NCBI RefSeq assembly: GCF_025154055.1
Contig: NZ_JAOALK010000041.1
Location: 62,001-126,000 of the forward strand
Reading direction: 5' to 3'
DNA length: 64,000 bases
DNA from: Aquibacillus koreensis
Lineage (GTDB): Bacteria; Bacillota; Bacilli; Bacillales; Amphibacillaceae
Below, piece by piece: positions 44,811 to 53,410 of this stretch. Each line of letters begins with the position of its first letter. Within the stretch, counting starts at the first letter, position 1. The position numbers and the translations under genes are program-made. The notes beneath the pieces were generated by a model that was given only the letters and a program-made list of their open reading frames with translations, was not told the origin of the DNA and ran no database searches.

Positions 44811-44989
44811 CGGACATTTATTCCTTTATTTCTCTAAAATCTGCCATTTTGATACTACTCGCGGACATTCCTTCCGCTATTTCCTCATTTTGAAGCAGTT
44901 TTCTTACATTTTCTATGAAATATCGGAACAAATGTTCGTAAACAGTCTAAATTACTAAGGAAATACTGGAATAACGGAATAAATGTCCG
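44811..44989. repeat. Four-unit palindromic repeat
   Basis: About 22-nt units close to CGGACATTTATTCC followed by TTATTTC occur four times: two forward (44811 and 44862) and two reversed (44917-44938 and 44960-44989). The outer and inner pairs are nested, so the block can fold as a large hairpin. It resembles dispersed non-autonomous repeats of bacilli. No coding frame inside. Confidence 0.7.
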
Positions 44990-45035
44990 ATTAATTTAGT
45001 ATTTTTCTGCCAACCACTGATTTGGATGATGAAAG

Positions 45036-45069
45036 AAAAAAACCGATTCAATTAAGAATCGGTTTTTTT
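45036..45069 (-). terminator. gltD: Terminator of gltD
   Basis: AAAAAAACCGATTC/GAATCGGTTTTTTT, perfect 14-bp stem around a 6-nt loop, starting directly after the gltD stop. Confidence 0.85.
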
Positions 45070-45070
45070 G

Positions 45071-46567
45071 TTACATAGATGCTACAGTTGGTAGCGCTGT
45101 TGTTCCCATCAAGTATTCATCCACTGCATAAGCAACTTCACGGCCTTCGTTAATTGCCCAAACAATAAGACTTTGACCTCTTCTTGCGTCACCCGCTGCA
45201 AATACACCGTCTACATTTGTAGTGAATTTGCCATATTCCGCTTCTGCTCTACGATTAACAATGTTAATGCCAAATTCCTTTAATAAAGGCTGTTCTGGAC
45301 CTTCGAAACCAATCGCAATTAGAACAAGGTGTGCAGGCCATACTTTTTCTGTACCTGGAACTTCTTCATAAACGAACATTCCATTTTCATCTCTTGTTTT
45401 CTTCATTTCTACTGTATGCAACTCGATCAACTTACCATTTTCATCGGCAACAAATTTCTTCGTTTGAATACAGTACTGGCGAATATCTTCACCATATTTA
45501 GCTTTTGCCTCTTTGTGGGCATATTCAAGAGCAAATACTTGAGGATATTCAGGCCACATATTATCAGAAGTTCTTGCTAAAGGTAGTTGTGGGTGTTTAC
45601 CAAACTGTGTAACACTGTTTGCACCTTGACGAAGCGCAGTGGCAATACAGTCAGCTCCAGTATCCCCACCACCAATAACGATCACGTCTTTACCTTTTGC
45701 ATCGATATAATTGTTATCTTCAAAGTTAGAATCTAATAAGCTTTGTGTTGCAGTTGTAAGGTAATCCATCGCAAAGTGAACACCATCAGCTTCACGACCT
45801 TCAATAACAAGATTACGTTGCTTCTGAGCACCTGTACACACAATAACTGAATCATATTGTTCTTTTAACGCTTCAGCAGAGATATCTTTTCCTACTTCTG
45901 TGTTTAAAATGAACTCTACACCCTCTTGTTGAAGCAAATCGATTCTTCTTTGAACAACGTCTTTTTCAAGCTTCATGTTAGGGATACCATACATTAATAA
46001 CCCACCAGCACGATCCGCTCTTTCATATACGGTTACAGAGTGACCGGCTTGATTTAATTGGTCTGCACTTGCCATTCCAGCAGGGCCCGATCCAATGATT
46101 GCAATTTTCTTTCCAGTACGTTCTTCTGGAATACGAGGTGTAATCCATCCATTTTCGAATCCTTTATCAATAATGGCTTGTTCAATGTTTTTGATAGCAA
46201 CTGCCGGATCAGAAATAGCAACTGTACAAGAACCTTCACATGGTGCAGGACATACACGTCCAGTGAATTCTGGAAAATTGTTTGTTTTTAACAAACGTTC
46301 TAATGCTTCTTTCCATTTTCCTTTGTAAACTAGGTCATTCCATTCAGGTATTAAGTTATAAACAGGGCAACCTGATGTTGCTCCTCCAATCTCCATACCA
46401 ATGTGACAGAAAGGGGTGCCGCAATCCATGCAGCGTGCCCCCTGTCTGCTCATAACTTCGTCAGAGAAAGGAGCAGAATATTCTTTCCAGTCTTTTAAGC
46501 GTTCAATTGGATCGCGCTCGACTGCTTCTTCACGCTTAATTTCCATAAAACCTGTAGCTTTTCCCAT
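45071..46567 (-). CDS. gltD: Glutamate synthase small subunit
   Basis: 498 residues. Supplies electrons from NADPH to the large subunit. N-terminal Fe-S domain with CMDCGTPFCH, GCPVYNLIPEWN and the CPAPCEGSC cluster, then two nucleotide-binding folds: KIAIIGSGPAG (FAD) and DVIVIGGGDTGADC (NADPH). Follows gltB by 15 nt with AAAGGAG. Part of the gltBD operon; the large subunit is upstream. Confidence 0.96.
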   Translation of the reverse strand: MGKATGFMEIKREEAVERDPIERLKDWKEYSAPFSDEVMSRQGARCMDCGTPFCHIGMEIGGATSGCPVYNLIPEWNDLVYKGKWKEALERLLKTNNFPEFTGRVCPAPCEGSCTVAISDPAVAIKNIEQAIIDKGFENGWITPRIPEERTGKKIAIIGSGPAGMASADQLNQAGHSVTVYERADRAGGLLMYGIPNMKLEKDVVQRRIDLLQQEGVEFILNTEVGKDISAEALKEQYDSVIVCTGAQKQRNLVIEGREADGVHFAMDYLTTATQSLLDSNFEDNNYIDAKGKDVIVIGGGDTGADCIATALRQGANSVTQFGKHPQLPLARTSDNMWPEYPQVFALEYAHKEAKAKYGEDIRQYCIQTKKFVADENGKLIELHTVEMKKTRDENGMFVYEEVPGTEKVWPAHLVLIAIGFEGPEQPLLKEFGINIVNRRAEAEYGKFTTNVDGVFAAGDARRGQSLIVWAINEGREVAYAVDEYLMGTTALPTVASM

Positions 46568-46582
46568 ATTCTTTTCTCCTTT

Positions 46583-49500
46583 CTACTGTGCGATTACTTT
46601 TTCAGGTTTCTTAGTAGAAACTGATTTATTTTCTTTTTTAGCCATAAATGCACTCATGTTTGCTTGCTCTGCTGTTTCACCAGCATCCATAAAGGCTTGA
46701 ATTTGATTCATGATAAGCTTGTAATCTTTTGGAATTACTTTAACAAATTTAGTTACAGACTCATCCCAATTTTCAAGCACGTTCATCGCTTTACTACTAT
46801 TTGTATATTGAATATGCTTTTGTAGCATACCTTTTAAATCGTTCGCTTCATTTTCGTCTTCTAACGATTCAAACTCAATTAACTCCATGTTGCTAAGGTG
46901 TCTAAACTTTTCTTTGTCCTCGGCATACACATAAGCGACACCACCAGACATACCTGCGCCAAAGTTTTTACCTACATCACCTAGGACTACAACACGTCCA
47001 CCAGTCATGTACTCACAGCCATGGTCACCAATACCTTCGACTACTACACTAGCTCCACTATTACGAACTGCAAAACGTTCACCAGCAATACCGTTAATAT
47101 AAGCCTCACCAGCTGTAGCACCATAGAAACATACATTACCCGCAATAACATTCTCACTTGGTACAATGGATGACTGTTTTGGTGATGAAACTACTAGCTT
47201 ACCACCAGATAATCCTTTGCCAAAGAAGTCATTCGCATCACCATCAAGCAACATCGTCATTCCTTTTGGAACAAATGCACCAAAACTTTGACCTGCTGAA
47301 CCTGTAAAGCGAAGTGTAATTGTATCTTCAGGTAAACCTTCTTCACCATAACGTTTAGATATTTCACTACCTACAATCGTTCCAGCCACACGATTGATAT
47401 TTCTAATTGAAAAGCTTGCTTCCACTTTTTCTTTATTATCAATTGCCTTTTGGACTGCAGGTAAAATCTCAGTCATATCTAATGATTGATCTATTTTATG
47501 GTCTTGTTTTTCTATGTTAATACGACCACCTTTTTGTTGATAAAGAAGTCTAGATAGATCAAGGTCTTTTGCTTTCCAATGTGCTTTTGCACGATCACTA
47601 ATTCCAAGTACATCTGTGCGTCCAACCATTTCATCAACCGTTTTAAAGCCAAGCTCAGCCATAATTTCACGAAGCTCTTCGGCAACAAAACGCATGTAGT
47701 TAACAATATGATCTGGATCTCCAGTGAATTTCTTACGTAACTCTGGGTCCTGCGTTGCTACACCAACAGGACATGTATCCATGTGACATACACGCATCAT
47801 AACACAACCGAGTACAACTAACGGAGCAGTTGCAAAACCAAATTCTTCTGCACCTAGTAATGCTGCCATTGCAACATCTTTACCCGTTAAAAGCTTACCA
47901 TCTGTTTCTAAGATGACACGTTCACGTAAGCCATTAAGCATCAATGTTTGATGCGCTTCCGCTAAACCAAGTTCCCAAGGAAGTCCTGTGTGTTTGATAC
48001 TTGTTTTAGGTGATGCTCCAGTACCGCCATCATAACCCACTACGGAGATTACATCAGCATTCCCTTTCGCTACACCGGAAGCAATCGTTCCAACACCAGC
48101 TTTAGAAACTAGCTTTACACTGATTCTTGCATCACGGTTTGCATTCTTCAAATCATGAATTAATTGTGATAAATCTTCAATTGAATAAATATCATGGTGT
48201 GGAGGTGGTGAAATCAAATCTACACCAGGAGTAGATCCACGAACACCCGCAACCCATGGGTACACCTTTTTACCAGGTAATTGTCCACCTTCACCAGGCT
48301 TAGCACCTTGTGCCATTTTAATTTGAAGTTCATCCGCATTCACTAAATAGTGACTTGTTACGCCAAAACGCCCAGAAGCAACTTGTTTGATCGCACTTTT
48401 ACGGATATCACCGTTTTCATCTACGATATAACGTCTTGAATCTTCTCCACCTTCACCACTATTACTCTTACCACCAAGGCGGTTCATAGCAATAGCTAGG
48501 GCTTCATGTGCTTCTTGACTCAATGAGCCAAAGGACATCGCACCAGTTTTAAAGCGTTTTACAATCGAATCTACTGATTCAACCTCATCAATAGAAATGG
48601 AATTGTCTGTTTCATAAGAGAATAGGTTACGTAAGAATCCTAAACGCTCTTCATCTGCTGCTTTAGAGAATTCCTTAAACAGGTTATAATCCCCTCTACG
48701 ACAAGCCCACTGAAGCGTGTGTATCGTTTTCGGATTGAACGCATGATGTTCACCTGTTTTTCTCCATTGGAAATCACTACCTGGTTCCAATGTTTGATCG
48801 ATTGCTTTTTTGTAGCCATCAATATGACGTATTTTAGCTTCTTTTGCGATCGTTTCTAGACCTATACCATCAATTTGAGAAGCAGTACCAGTGAAATATT
48901 TGGCCATCACATCATTACTAATACCAACTGCTTCAAAAATCTGTGCACCACGATAACTTTGAACAGTAGAAATCCCCATTTTTGACATTACTTTTATTAC
49001 ACCTTCTGTAACGCCTTCAATATACTTTTCTACCGCTTTTTCATACGATAAAGAAAGATTTCCACGTTCGATTTCATTTCTATATGTTTCTAGTGCTAAA
49101 TATGGATTAATAGCATCTACACCATAGCCTAGTAATGCAGCAAAATGGTGTACTTCTCTTGTTTCACCTGATTCGGCAATAATACTTACTTTTGTTCTAC
49201 TTCCCTGTCTTACAAGGTGTTGGTGTAGTGCACTAACAGCAAGTAATGCAGGAATTGGAACGCGCTTATCATTCATGTTGCGATCAGATAATACAAGTAA
49301 GTTAACACCATTTTTTATTGCTTTGTCAGCTTGATCAAATACAGCTTCTAAAGCTGAATCTAGGTCATCAGTAAATAACGACTCAATTGTCTCTGCAACA
49401 AATCCATCATACTTCTTATCTTTTAATTCTTGCAGTTGATAGTTTGAAAGAACTGGAGAGTCTAATTGAATTCGACGACAATTTATTTGATCTGGTTTCA

Positions 49501-51139
49501 AAATATTTCCTTCTGGCCCTAACAATGTCATGGTAGAAGTTACAATTTGTTCACGATACGCATCAATTGGTGGGTTTGTTACTTGGGCAAATAACTGTTT
49601 AAAATAGTTAAACAGCGATTGTGGTCGATCTGACAATACCGCAAGCGGAATATCATTACCCATCGCACCAATTGGATCTTTTCCTTGTTCTACAAGTGGA
49701 ATGAGATACTTTTCAATATCTTCCGTTGTATAACCAAACGCTTTTTGTTTAACAAATAGATCAAGCATTGGTTGTTCTGAATCATCCGCGATCGTATCAT
49801 TTAATTGTACTAATTCTTCATCTAACCATTTTTGATAAGGTTGTGCATTTGCCACCTCTGATTTAATTTCTTCATCAGAGACGATTCGTCCTTTTTCTAA
49901 ATCGATTAGAAGCATTTTTCCTGGACTTAAACGATCTTTATATATTACATTTTCTTCCTCTACATCAATAACGCCTACTTCAGAGGAATAAATGATATAA
50001 TCATCTTTTGTTACATAATATCTTGCAGGACGTAAACCATTTCGGTCTAAAATAGCACCAATTTGTTTTCCATCCGTAAACGTAATGGAAGTTGGTCCAT
50101 CCCATTGTTCCATTAAACAGCTGTGATACTCATAAAACGCTCGTTTCTCTTCAGAGATATGCGGGTTATTTTTCCACGGCTCAGGAATTAGCATCATTGC
50201 TGCATGTGCTGGTGTTCTTCCTGCAAGTGTAAAAAATTCTAGCGCATTATCTAACGTAGAGGAGTCACTTCCATCAGCATTTAATATAGGAAGGATTTTC
50301 TTTAAATCATCCCCGAACGCATCAGAAACGAACTGTTGTTCACGAGCACGCATCCAATTAATATTTCCACGCATCGTATTAATCTCACCATTGTGGATTA
50401 AATAGCGGTTTGGATGGGCACGTTCCCAGCTTGGGAATGTATTTGTACTAAACCTAGAGTGCACGAGAGAAAATACGGATACAAAATCTTCATCTTGTAG
50501 CTCTAGATAGAACTCATCTACTTGTTTAGGCGTTAACAATCCTTTATACACAATTGTTCTGTTAGAAAGACTAGCAAAGTAAAAGCGCATTTCGCGTTCT
50601 GTTCCCCAATGTTCCGCTTGCTTTCTGATTACATATAGTTTTCTTTCAAAAGACAAATCATCTTTTAATTCGTCATTTGCACCAATAAATACTTGTTTCA
50701 CAACAGGGCATGTTTCTTTTGCACCAGTACCGATGTTACTTGCATCGGTTGGTACGTCTCTCCAACCAAGCAACTTTTGTCCCTCTTGTTCAATTAATGT
50801 ATTAATACGACTTATTACCTGCGTTCTTTCATTTTCATCATCAGATAAAAATACCATTCCAACGCCATAACGTCCTACTTCAGGTAATTCCAATTCAGGA
50901 GATACTTTTCTAAAATATTTATCCGGTATTTGAACCATTAAACCAGCACCGTCACCTGTATTCGGGTCGCTACCTTGACCACCACGGTGATCTAATTGAC
51001 ATAACATGTTTAAACCTTTCTTAACGATGTCATGTGTAGCTAAACCTTTCATATGCGCATATAATCCAATTCCACACGCGTCATGTTCGAATTCAGGACG
51101 GTACAGCCCCTGTGCACTAGGCATCTGATTGTAACTCAT
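46583..51139 (-). CDS. gltB: Glutamate synthase large subunit
   Basis: About 1518 residues. Transfers amide nitrogen from glutamine to 2-oxoglutarate. The first 21 residues (MSYNQMPSAQGLYRPEFEHDA) look like the pro-sequence cut before Cys22 (CGIGLYAH), the nucleophile of the glutaminase domain. Then come central, FMN-binding synthase (residues about 840-1200, GGEDSRR, LPGKKVYPWVAGVRGSTPG, GYDGGTGASP) with the 3Fe-4S cysteines in CVMMRVCHMDTCPVG, and the C-terminal beta-helix (NSGASVVVEGIGDHGCEYM). The upstream 50 residues are excluded: ATG at 51139 lies 8 nt after GGGGGG. Confidence 0.96.
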   Translation of the reverse strand: MSYNQMPSAQGLYRPEFEHDACGIGLYAHMKGLATHDIVKKGLNMLCQLDHRGGQGSDPNTGDGAGLMVQIPDKYFRKVSPELELPEVGRYGVGMVFLSDDENERTQVISRINTLIEQEGQKLLGWRDVPTDASNIGTGAKETCPVVKQVFIGANDELKDDLSFERKLYVIRKQAEHWGTEREMRFYFASLSNRTIVYKGLLTPKQVDEFYLELQDEDFVSVFSLVHSRFSTNTFPSWERAHPNRYLIHNGEINTMRGNINWMRAREQQFVSDAFGDDLKKILPILNADGSDSSTLDNALEFFTLAGRTPAHAAMMLIPEPWKNNPHISEEKRAFYEYHSCLMEQWDGPTSITFTDGKQIGAILDRNGLRPARYYVTKDDYIIYSSEVGVIDVEEENVIYKDRLSPGKMLLIDLEKGRIVSDEEIKSEVANAQPYQKWLDEELVQLNDTIADDSEQPMLDLFVKQKAFGYTTEDIEKYLIPLVEQGKDPIGAMGNDIPLAVLSDRPQSLFNYFKQLFAQVTNPPIDAYREQIVTSTMTLLGPEGNILKPDQINCRRIQLDSPVLSNYQLQELKDKKYDGFVAETIESLFTDDLDSALEAVFDQADKAIKNGVNLLVLSDRNMNDKRVPIPALLAVSALHQHLVRQGSRTKVSIIAESGETREVHHFAALLGYGVDAINPYLALETYRNEIERGNLSLSYEKAVEKYIEGVTEGVIKVMSKMGISTVQSYRGAQIFEAVGISNDVMAKYFTGTASQIDGIGLETIAKEAKIRHIDGYKKAIDQTLEPGSDFQWRKTGEHHAFNPKTIHTLQWACRRGDYNLFKEFSKAADEERLGFLRNLFSYETDNSISIDEVESVDSIVKRFKTGAMSFGSLSQEAHEALAIAMNRLGGKSNSGEGGEDSRRYIVDENGDIRKSAIKQVASGRFGVTSHYLVNADELQIKMAQGAKPGEGGQLPGKKVYPWVAGVRGSTPGVDLISPPPHHDIYSIEDLSQLIHDLKNANRDARISVKLVSKAGVGTIASGVAKGNADVISVVGYDGGTGASPKTSIKHTGLPWELGLAEAHQTLMLNGLRERVILETDGKLLTGKDVAMAALLGAEEFGFATAPLVVLGCVMMRVCHMDTCPVGVATQDPELRKKFTGDPDHIVNYMRFVAEELREIMAELGFKTVDEMVGRTDVLGISDRAKAHWKAKDLDLSRLLYQQKGGRINIEKQDHKIDQSLDMTEILPAVQKAIDNKEKVEASFSIRNINRVAGTIVGSEISKRYGEEGLPEDTITLRFTGSAGQSFGAFVPKGMTMLLDGDANDFFGKGLSGGKLVVSSPKQSSIVPSENVIAGNVCFYGATAGEAYINGIAGERFAVRNSGASVVVEGIGDHGCEYMTGGRVVVLGDVGKNFGAGMSGGVAYVYAEDKEKFRHLSNMELIEFESLEDENEANDLKGMLQKHIQYTNSSKAMNVLENWDESVTKFVKVIPKDYKLIMNQIQAFMDAGETAEQANMSAFMAKKENKSVSTKKPEKVIAQ

Positions 51140-51187
51140 CACATACGCCCCCCATTTACTTTCTATACTTTTACAGTGTCTATTTCT

Positions 51188-51216
51188 ATTGTAGGTTTTC
51201 TTATTCATCGAAACAA
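51188..51216 (-). promoter_or_regulatory. gltB: Possible gltB promoter
   Basis: Minus strand: TTGTTT (51216-51211), 17-nt spacer, TACAAT (51193-51188). A weak -35 fits an activator-dependent gene. Confidence 0.45.
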
Positions 51217-51237
51217 TATATAATATAGATAAGAACA

Positions 51238-51252
51238 ATCTCATTTTGATAT
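51238..51252. promoter_or_regulatory. GltC box-like site
   Basis: ATCTCATTTTGATAT, an imperfect dyad (ATCTCA / TGATAT) like the GltC-binding sites of B. subtilis gltA-gltC (recalled form ATCTCA-N3-TGAGAT). It lies between divergent gltB and gltC and should be the site for glutamate/2-oxoglutarate-dependent activation and autorepression. Confidence 0.5.
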
Positions 51253-51265
51253 ACATTGGATAGGA

Positions 51266-52177
51266 GTGGTAGAAATCGAACTCAGACAATTACGATATTT
51301 TATGGAAGTGGCCGAACGTGAGCATGTATCAGAAGCTGCAGCTGCATTACACGTTGCTCAATCAGCCATTAGTAGACAAATAGCAAATTTGGAAGCTGAA
51401 TTAGGCGTATCTTTATTTGAAAGAGAAGGTAGAAACGTTAAATTAACACATATAGGAAAGGTATTTCTAGCACATACGAAAACAGCGATGAAGGCAATTG
51501 ATCATGCCAAAAAGCAAATAGATGAATATATAGATCCGGAACGCGGTACAATTAAAATAGGATTTCCGACTAGTCTTGCAAGTAATTTATTACCCACAGT
51601 TGTTTCTGAATTCAAGAAAAAACATCCCAAAATCGGATTTCAGTTAAGACAAGGTTCCTATAACTTTTTAATTGAATCCGTTGTAAATCGCGAAATTGAT
51701 GTAGCATTTCTGGGGCCTGTTCCGACTGATCATAGTGAAATAAAAGGGGATATCCTTTTCACGGAAAACCTTAATGCCTTAATACCTAGCTCTCATCCGT
51801 TAGCTGAAAAGGAGAGTTTAAACTTACGTGAATTAAGAAATGAACCATTCGTATTATTCCCAGAAGGTTTCATTCTCCACAAGCTAGTTATTGACGGATG
51901 TAAGCAAGCTGGCTATAGACCGAATGTAACGTCGGAAGGTGAGGATCTAGACGCAATCAAAGGGCTAGTAGCTGCTGGGATTGGTATGACTTTACTTCCC
52001 GATAGTGCGTTCAGTGAGACGAAGTCACTTTATACCAAAAAAGTTCCCATCCATTCGCCGGAAATTAGACGAACAGTTGGGATCATTATTCCAAAACACC
52101 GGAACCTTGCACCTTCTGAAAAAGTTTTTTATAACTTTGTAAAAGACTTTTTCTCCATGTTGCAACAGTTTCAATAA
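51266..52177 (+). CDS. gltC: LysR-type regulator GltC (start uncertain, possibly ATC at 51275)
   Basis: About 300 residues. Winged helix at about 10-60 (HVSEAAAALHVAQSAISRQI), then the effector-binding LysR domain. It activates the divergent glutamate synthase operon when 2-oxoglutarate is high. Start problem: the canonical MELRQLRYF corresponds to I-E-L-R-Q, whose first codon is ATC at 51275, 8 nt after AGGAG. The GTG at 51266 overlaps that Shine-Dalgarno. No ATG is available. I give the GTG frame and note the AUC possibility. Confidence 0.92.
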   Translation: MVEIELRQLRYFMEVAEREHVSEAAAALHVAQSAISRQIANLEAELGVSLFEREGRNVKLTHIGKVFLAHTKTAMKAIDHAKKQIDEYIDPERGTIKIGFPTSLASNLLPTVVSEFKKKHPKIGFQLRQGSYNFLIESVVNREIDVAFLGPVPTDHSEIKGDILFTENLNALIPSSHPLAEKESLNLRELRNEPFVLFPEGFILHKLVIDGCKQAGYRPNVTSEGEDLDAIKGLVAAGIGMTLLPDSAFSETKSLYTKKVPIHSPEIRRTVGIIIPKHRNLAPSEKVFYNFVKDFFSMLQQFQ

Positions 52178-52191
52178 TATGGGTAATTCAT

Positions 52192-52219
52192 AAAAGATAA
52201 GGTTATGACCTTATCTTTT
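52192..52219. terminator. Bidirectional terminator between gltC and the 46-residue ORF
   Basis: Perfect 12-bp stem AAAAGATAAGGT/ACCTTATCTTTT with tatg loop. It ends gltC (plus) and overlaps the stop of the convergent small ORF. Confidence 0.8.
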
Positions 52220-52351
52220 CGTATTATCTTTTTTGGCCTTTTGTTCTAATTGACTGTCAGGTCGTTGATTGGCAACATCTTCTGTTAAGCCTTGGGGGTT
52301 CACACTAGATGTTGGTCTAACATCATTTCTATTGTTTCGCTTTTCACTCAT
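52211..52351 (-). CDS. 46-residue polar protein
   Basis: ATG 7 nt after GGAGGT. The product MSEKRNNRNDVRPTSSVNPQ ... QLEQKAKKDNTKR is very hydrophilic, unfolded-looking and has no Cys or Trp, like small acid-soluble spore proteins, although no named SASP matches from memory. Its start lies within a hairpin (52351-52382). The frame ends inside the gltC terminator. Real translation is likely from the ribosome binding site; the function is unknown. Confidence 0.6.
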   Translation of the reverse strand: MSEKRNNRNDVRPTSSVNPQGLTEDVANQRPDSQLEQKAKKDNTKR

Positions 52352-52382
52352 ATCAAACACCTCCATTGAGTAGTGTTTGATA
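52351..52382 (-). promoter_or_regulatory. Hairpin presenting the ribosome binding site of the 46-residue ORF
   Basis: Arms TATCAAACAC and GTGTTTGATA, perfect over 10 bp, enclose a 12-nt loop containing GGAG. The A of the start codon is the last base of the stem. It could control translation by exposing or hiding the start, or be a processing site. Confidence 0.5.
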
Positions 52383-52414
52383 AAAACGGATTATTATCCC
52401 ACAATAAAACGATA

Positions 52415-53293
52415 TTATATAACTTTGTTCATCCACCTAGAGATATTTTTAAATTCTAATTCATTTAACTTATTCATCACACGTTCATTATTCAACTGCC
52501 AATATGCATCTTCTAATGAACACGTTACTGGTACTTCACAATAGATTTTCGCAAGATCTCTAGATAAATGCAGCATGTCTAAGTCTTCTTCAATTTTCTT
52601 TTTAATTCCTTTAGACAACTGATCTAAATTATTTAGAATCTCCTCAATCGAACCATATTGTTGTATTAGCTTTAAAGCTGTTTTTTCTCCTATTCCTTTG
52701 ACACCAGGATAATTGTCAGAAGAATCACCCATCAGACCTTTCAAGTCGATAATTTGAAGTGGTAATAGCCCCTTTTGTTCATAAAAAGAATCATGTGTAT
52801 TCACTTCATAATTCCCCTGTCCTTTTTTCATAATTGCAACGGAAATCTGTTCATCTACAAGTTGTAACATGTCTTGATCCCCCGTTACAACTAAGACATG
52901 TTGCTCTTTACTGTGATGCCTTGCTAACGTTCCGATACAATCATCAGCTTCATAGCCTTCTAAGCCTACATTTGGTACTTCAAAAGCTTCCACAACCTCT
53001 TTCACTAAATCAAACTGAGGTAATAGTTCTATTGGCGGTTCACCACGATTGGATTTATATCCATCATACATATCTGTTCGAAATGATTTCTTTCCCATAT
53101 CCCAACAACAAATTACATGTGTTGGAGAAAATGTTTCAATAGCATTAATGAAATAATTTAGGAATCCATAAATCCCATTGGTTGGAACACCCTTGCTATT
53201 GATCATAAAGTTTCCTGTATAAGAAGTAGCATAGAACCCTCTAAAAAGAAGAGCCATTCCATCTACAAGTAAGATCGTTTCTTTGTTATTCAT
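52415..53293 (-). CDS. 5'-3' exonuclease (Pol I N-domain-like, YpcP)
   Basis: 292 residues. FEN-type nuclease without a polymerase part: LLVDGMALLFRGFYA, WDMGKKSFRTDMYDGYKSNR, EGYEADDCIGTL, VVTGDQDMLQLV, DSSDNYPGVKGIGEKTALKLI keep the Asp/Glu metal ligands and the helix-hairpin-helix. Probably removes RNA primers or flaps, as for B. subtilis ExoR/YpcP. AAAAGGATAG precedes the ATG. Confidence 0.92.
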   Translation of the reverse strand: MNNKETILLVDGMALLFRGFYATSYTGNFMINSKGVPTNGIYGFLNYFINAIETFSPTHVICCWDMGKKSFRTDMYDGYKSNRGEPPIELLPQFDLVKEVVEAFEVPNVGLEGYEADDCIGTLARHHSKEQHVLVVTGDQDMLQLVDEQISVAIMKKGQGNYEVNTHDSFYEQKGLLPLQIIDLKGLMGDSSDNYPGVKGIGEKTALKLIQQYGSIEEILNNLDQLSKGIKKKIEEDLDMLHLSRDLAKIYCEVPVTCSLEDAYWQLNNERVMNKLNELEFKNISRWMNKVI

Positions 53294-53410
53294 ATCATCT
53301 ATCCTTTTGTATATTTTTTACGAGAATTTTTATTACATATATATATTCTCATAGATTAATAATTTTACCAAGGAGAGAAAATAGATTTATGTATATAAAA
53401 TAATACCAAC

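Noticed and set aside
50940-51289. N-terminal extension of gltB
   Set aside because: The extra 50 residues cover the promoter and ribosome site; the Cys22 pro-sequence fits the ATG at 51139.
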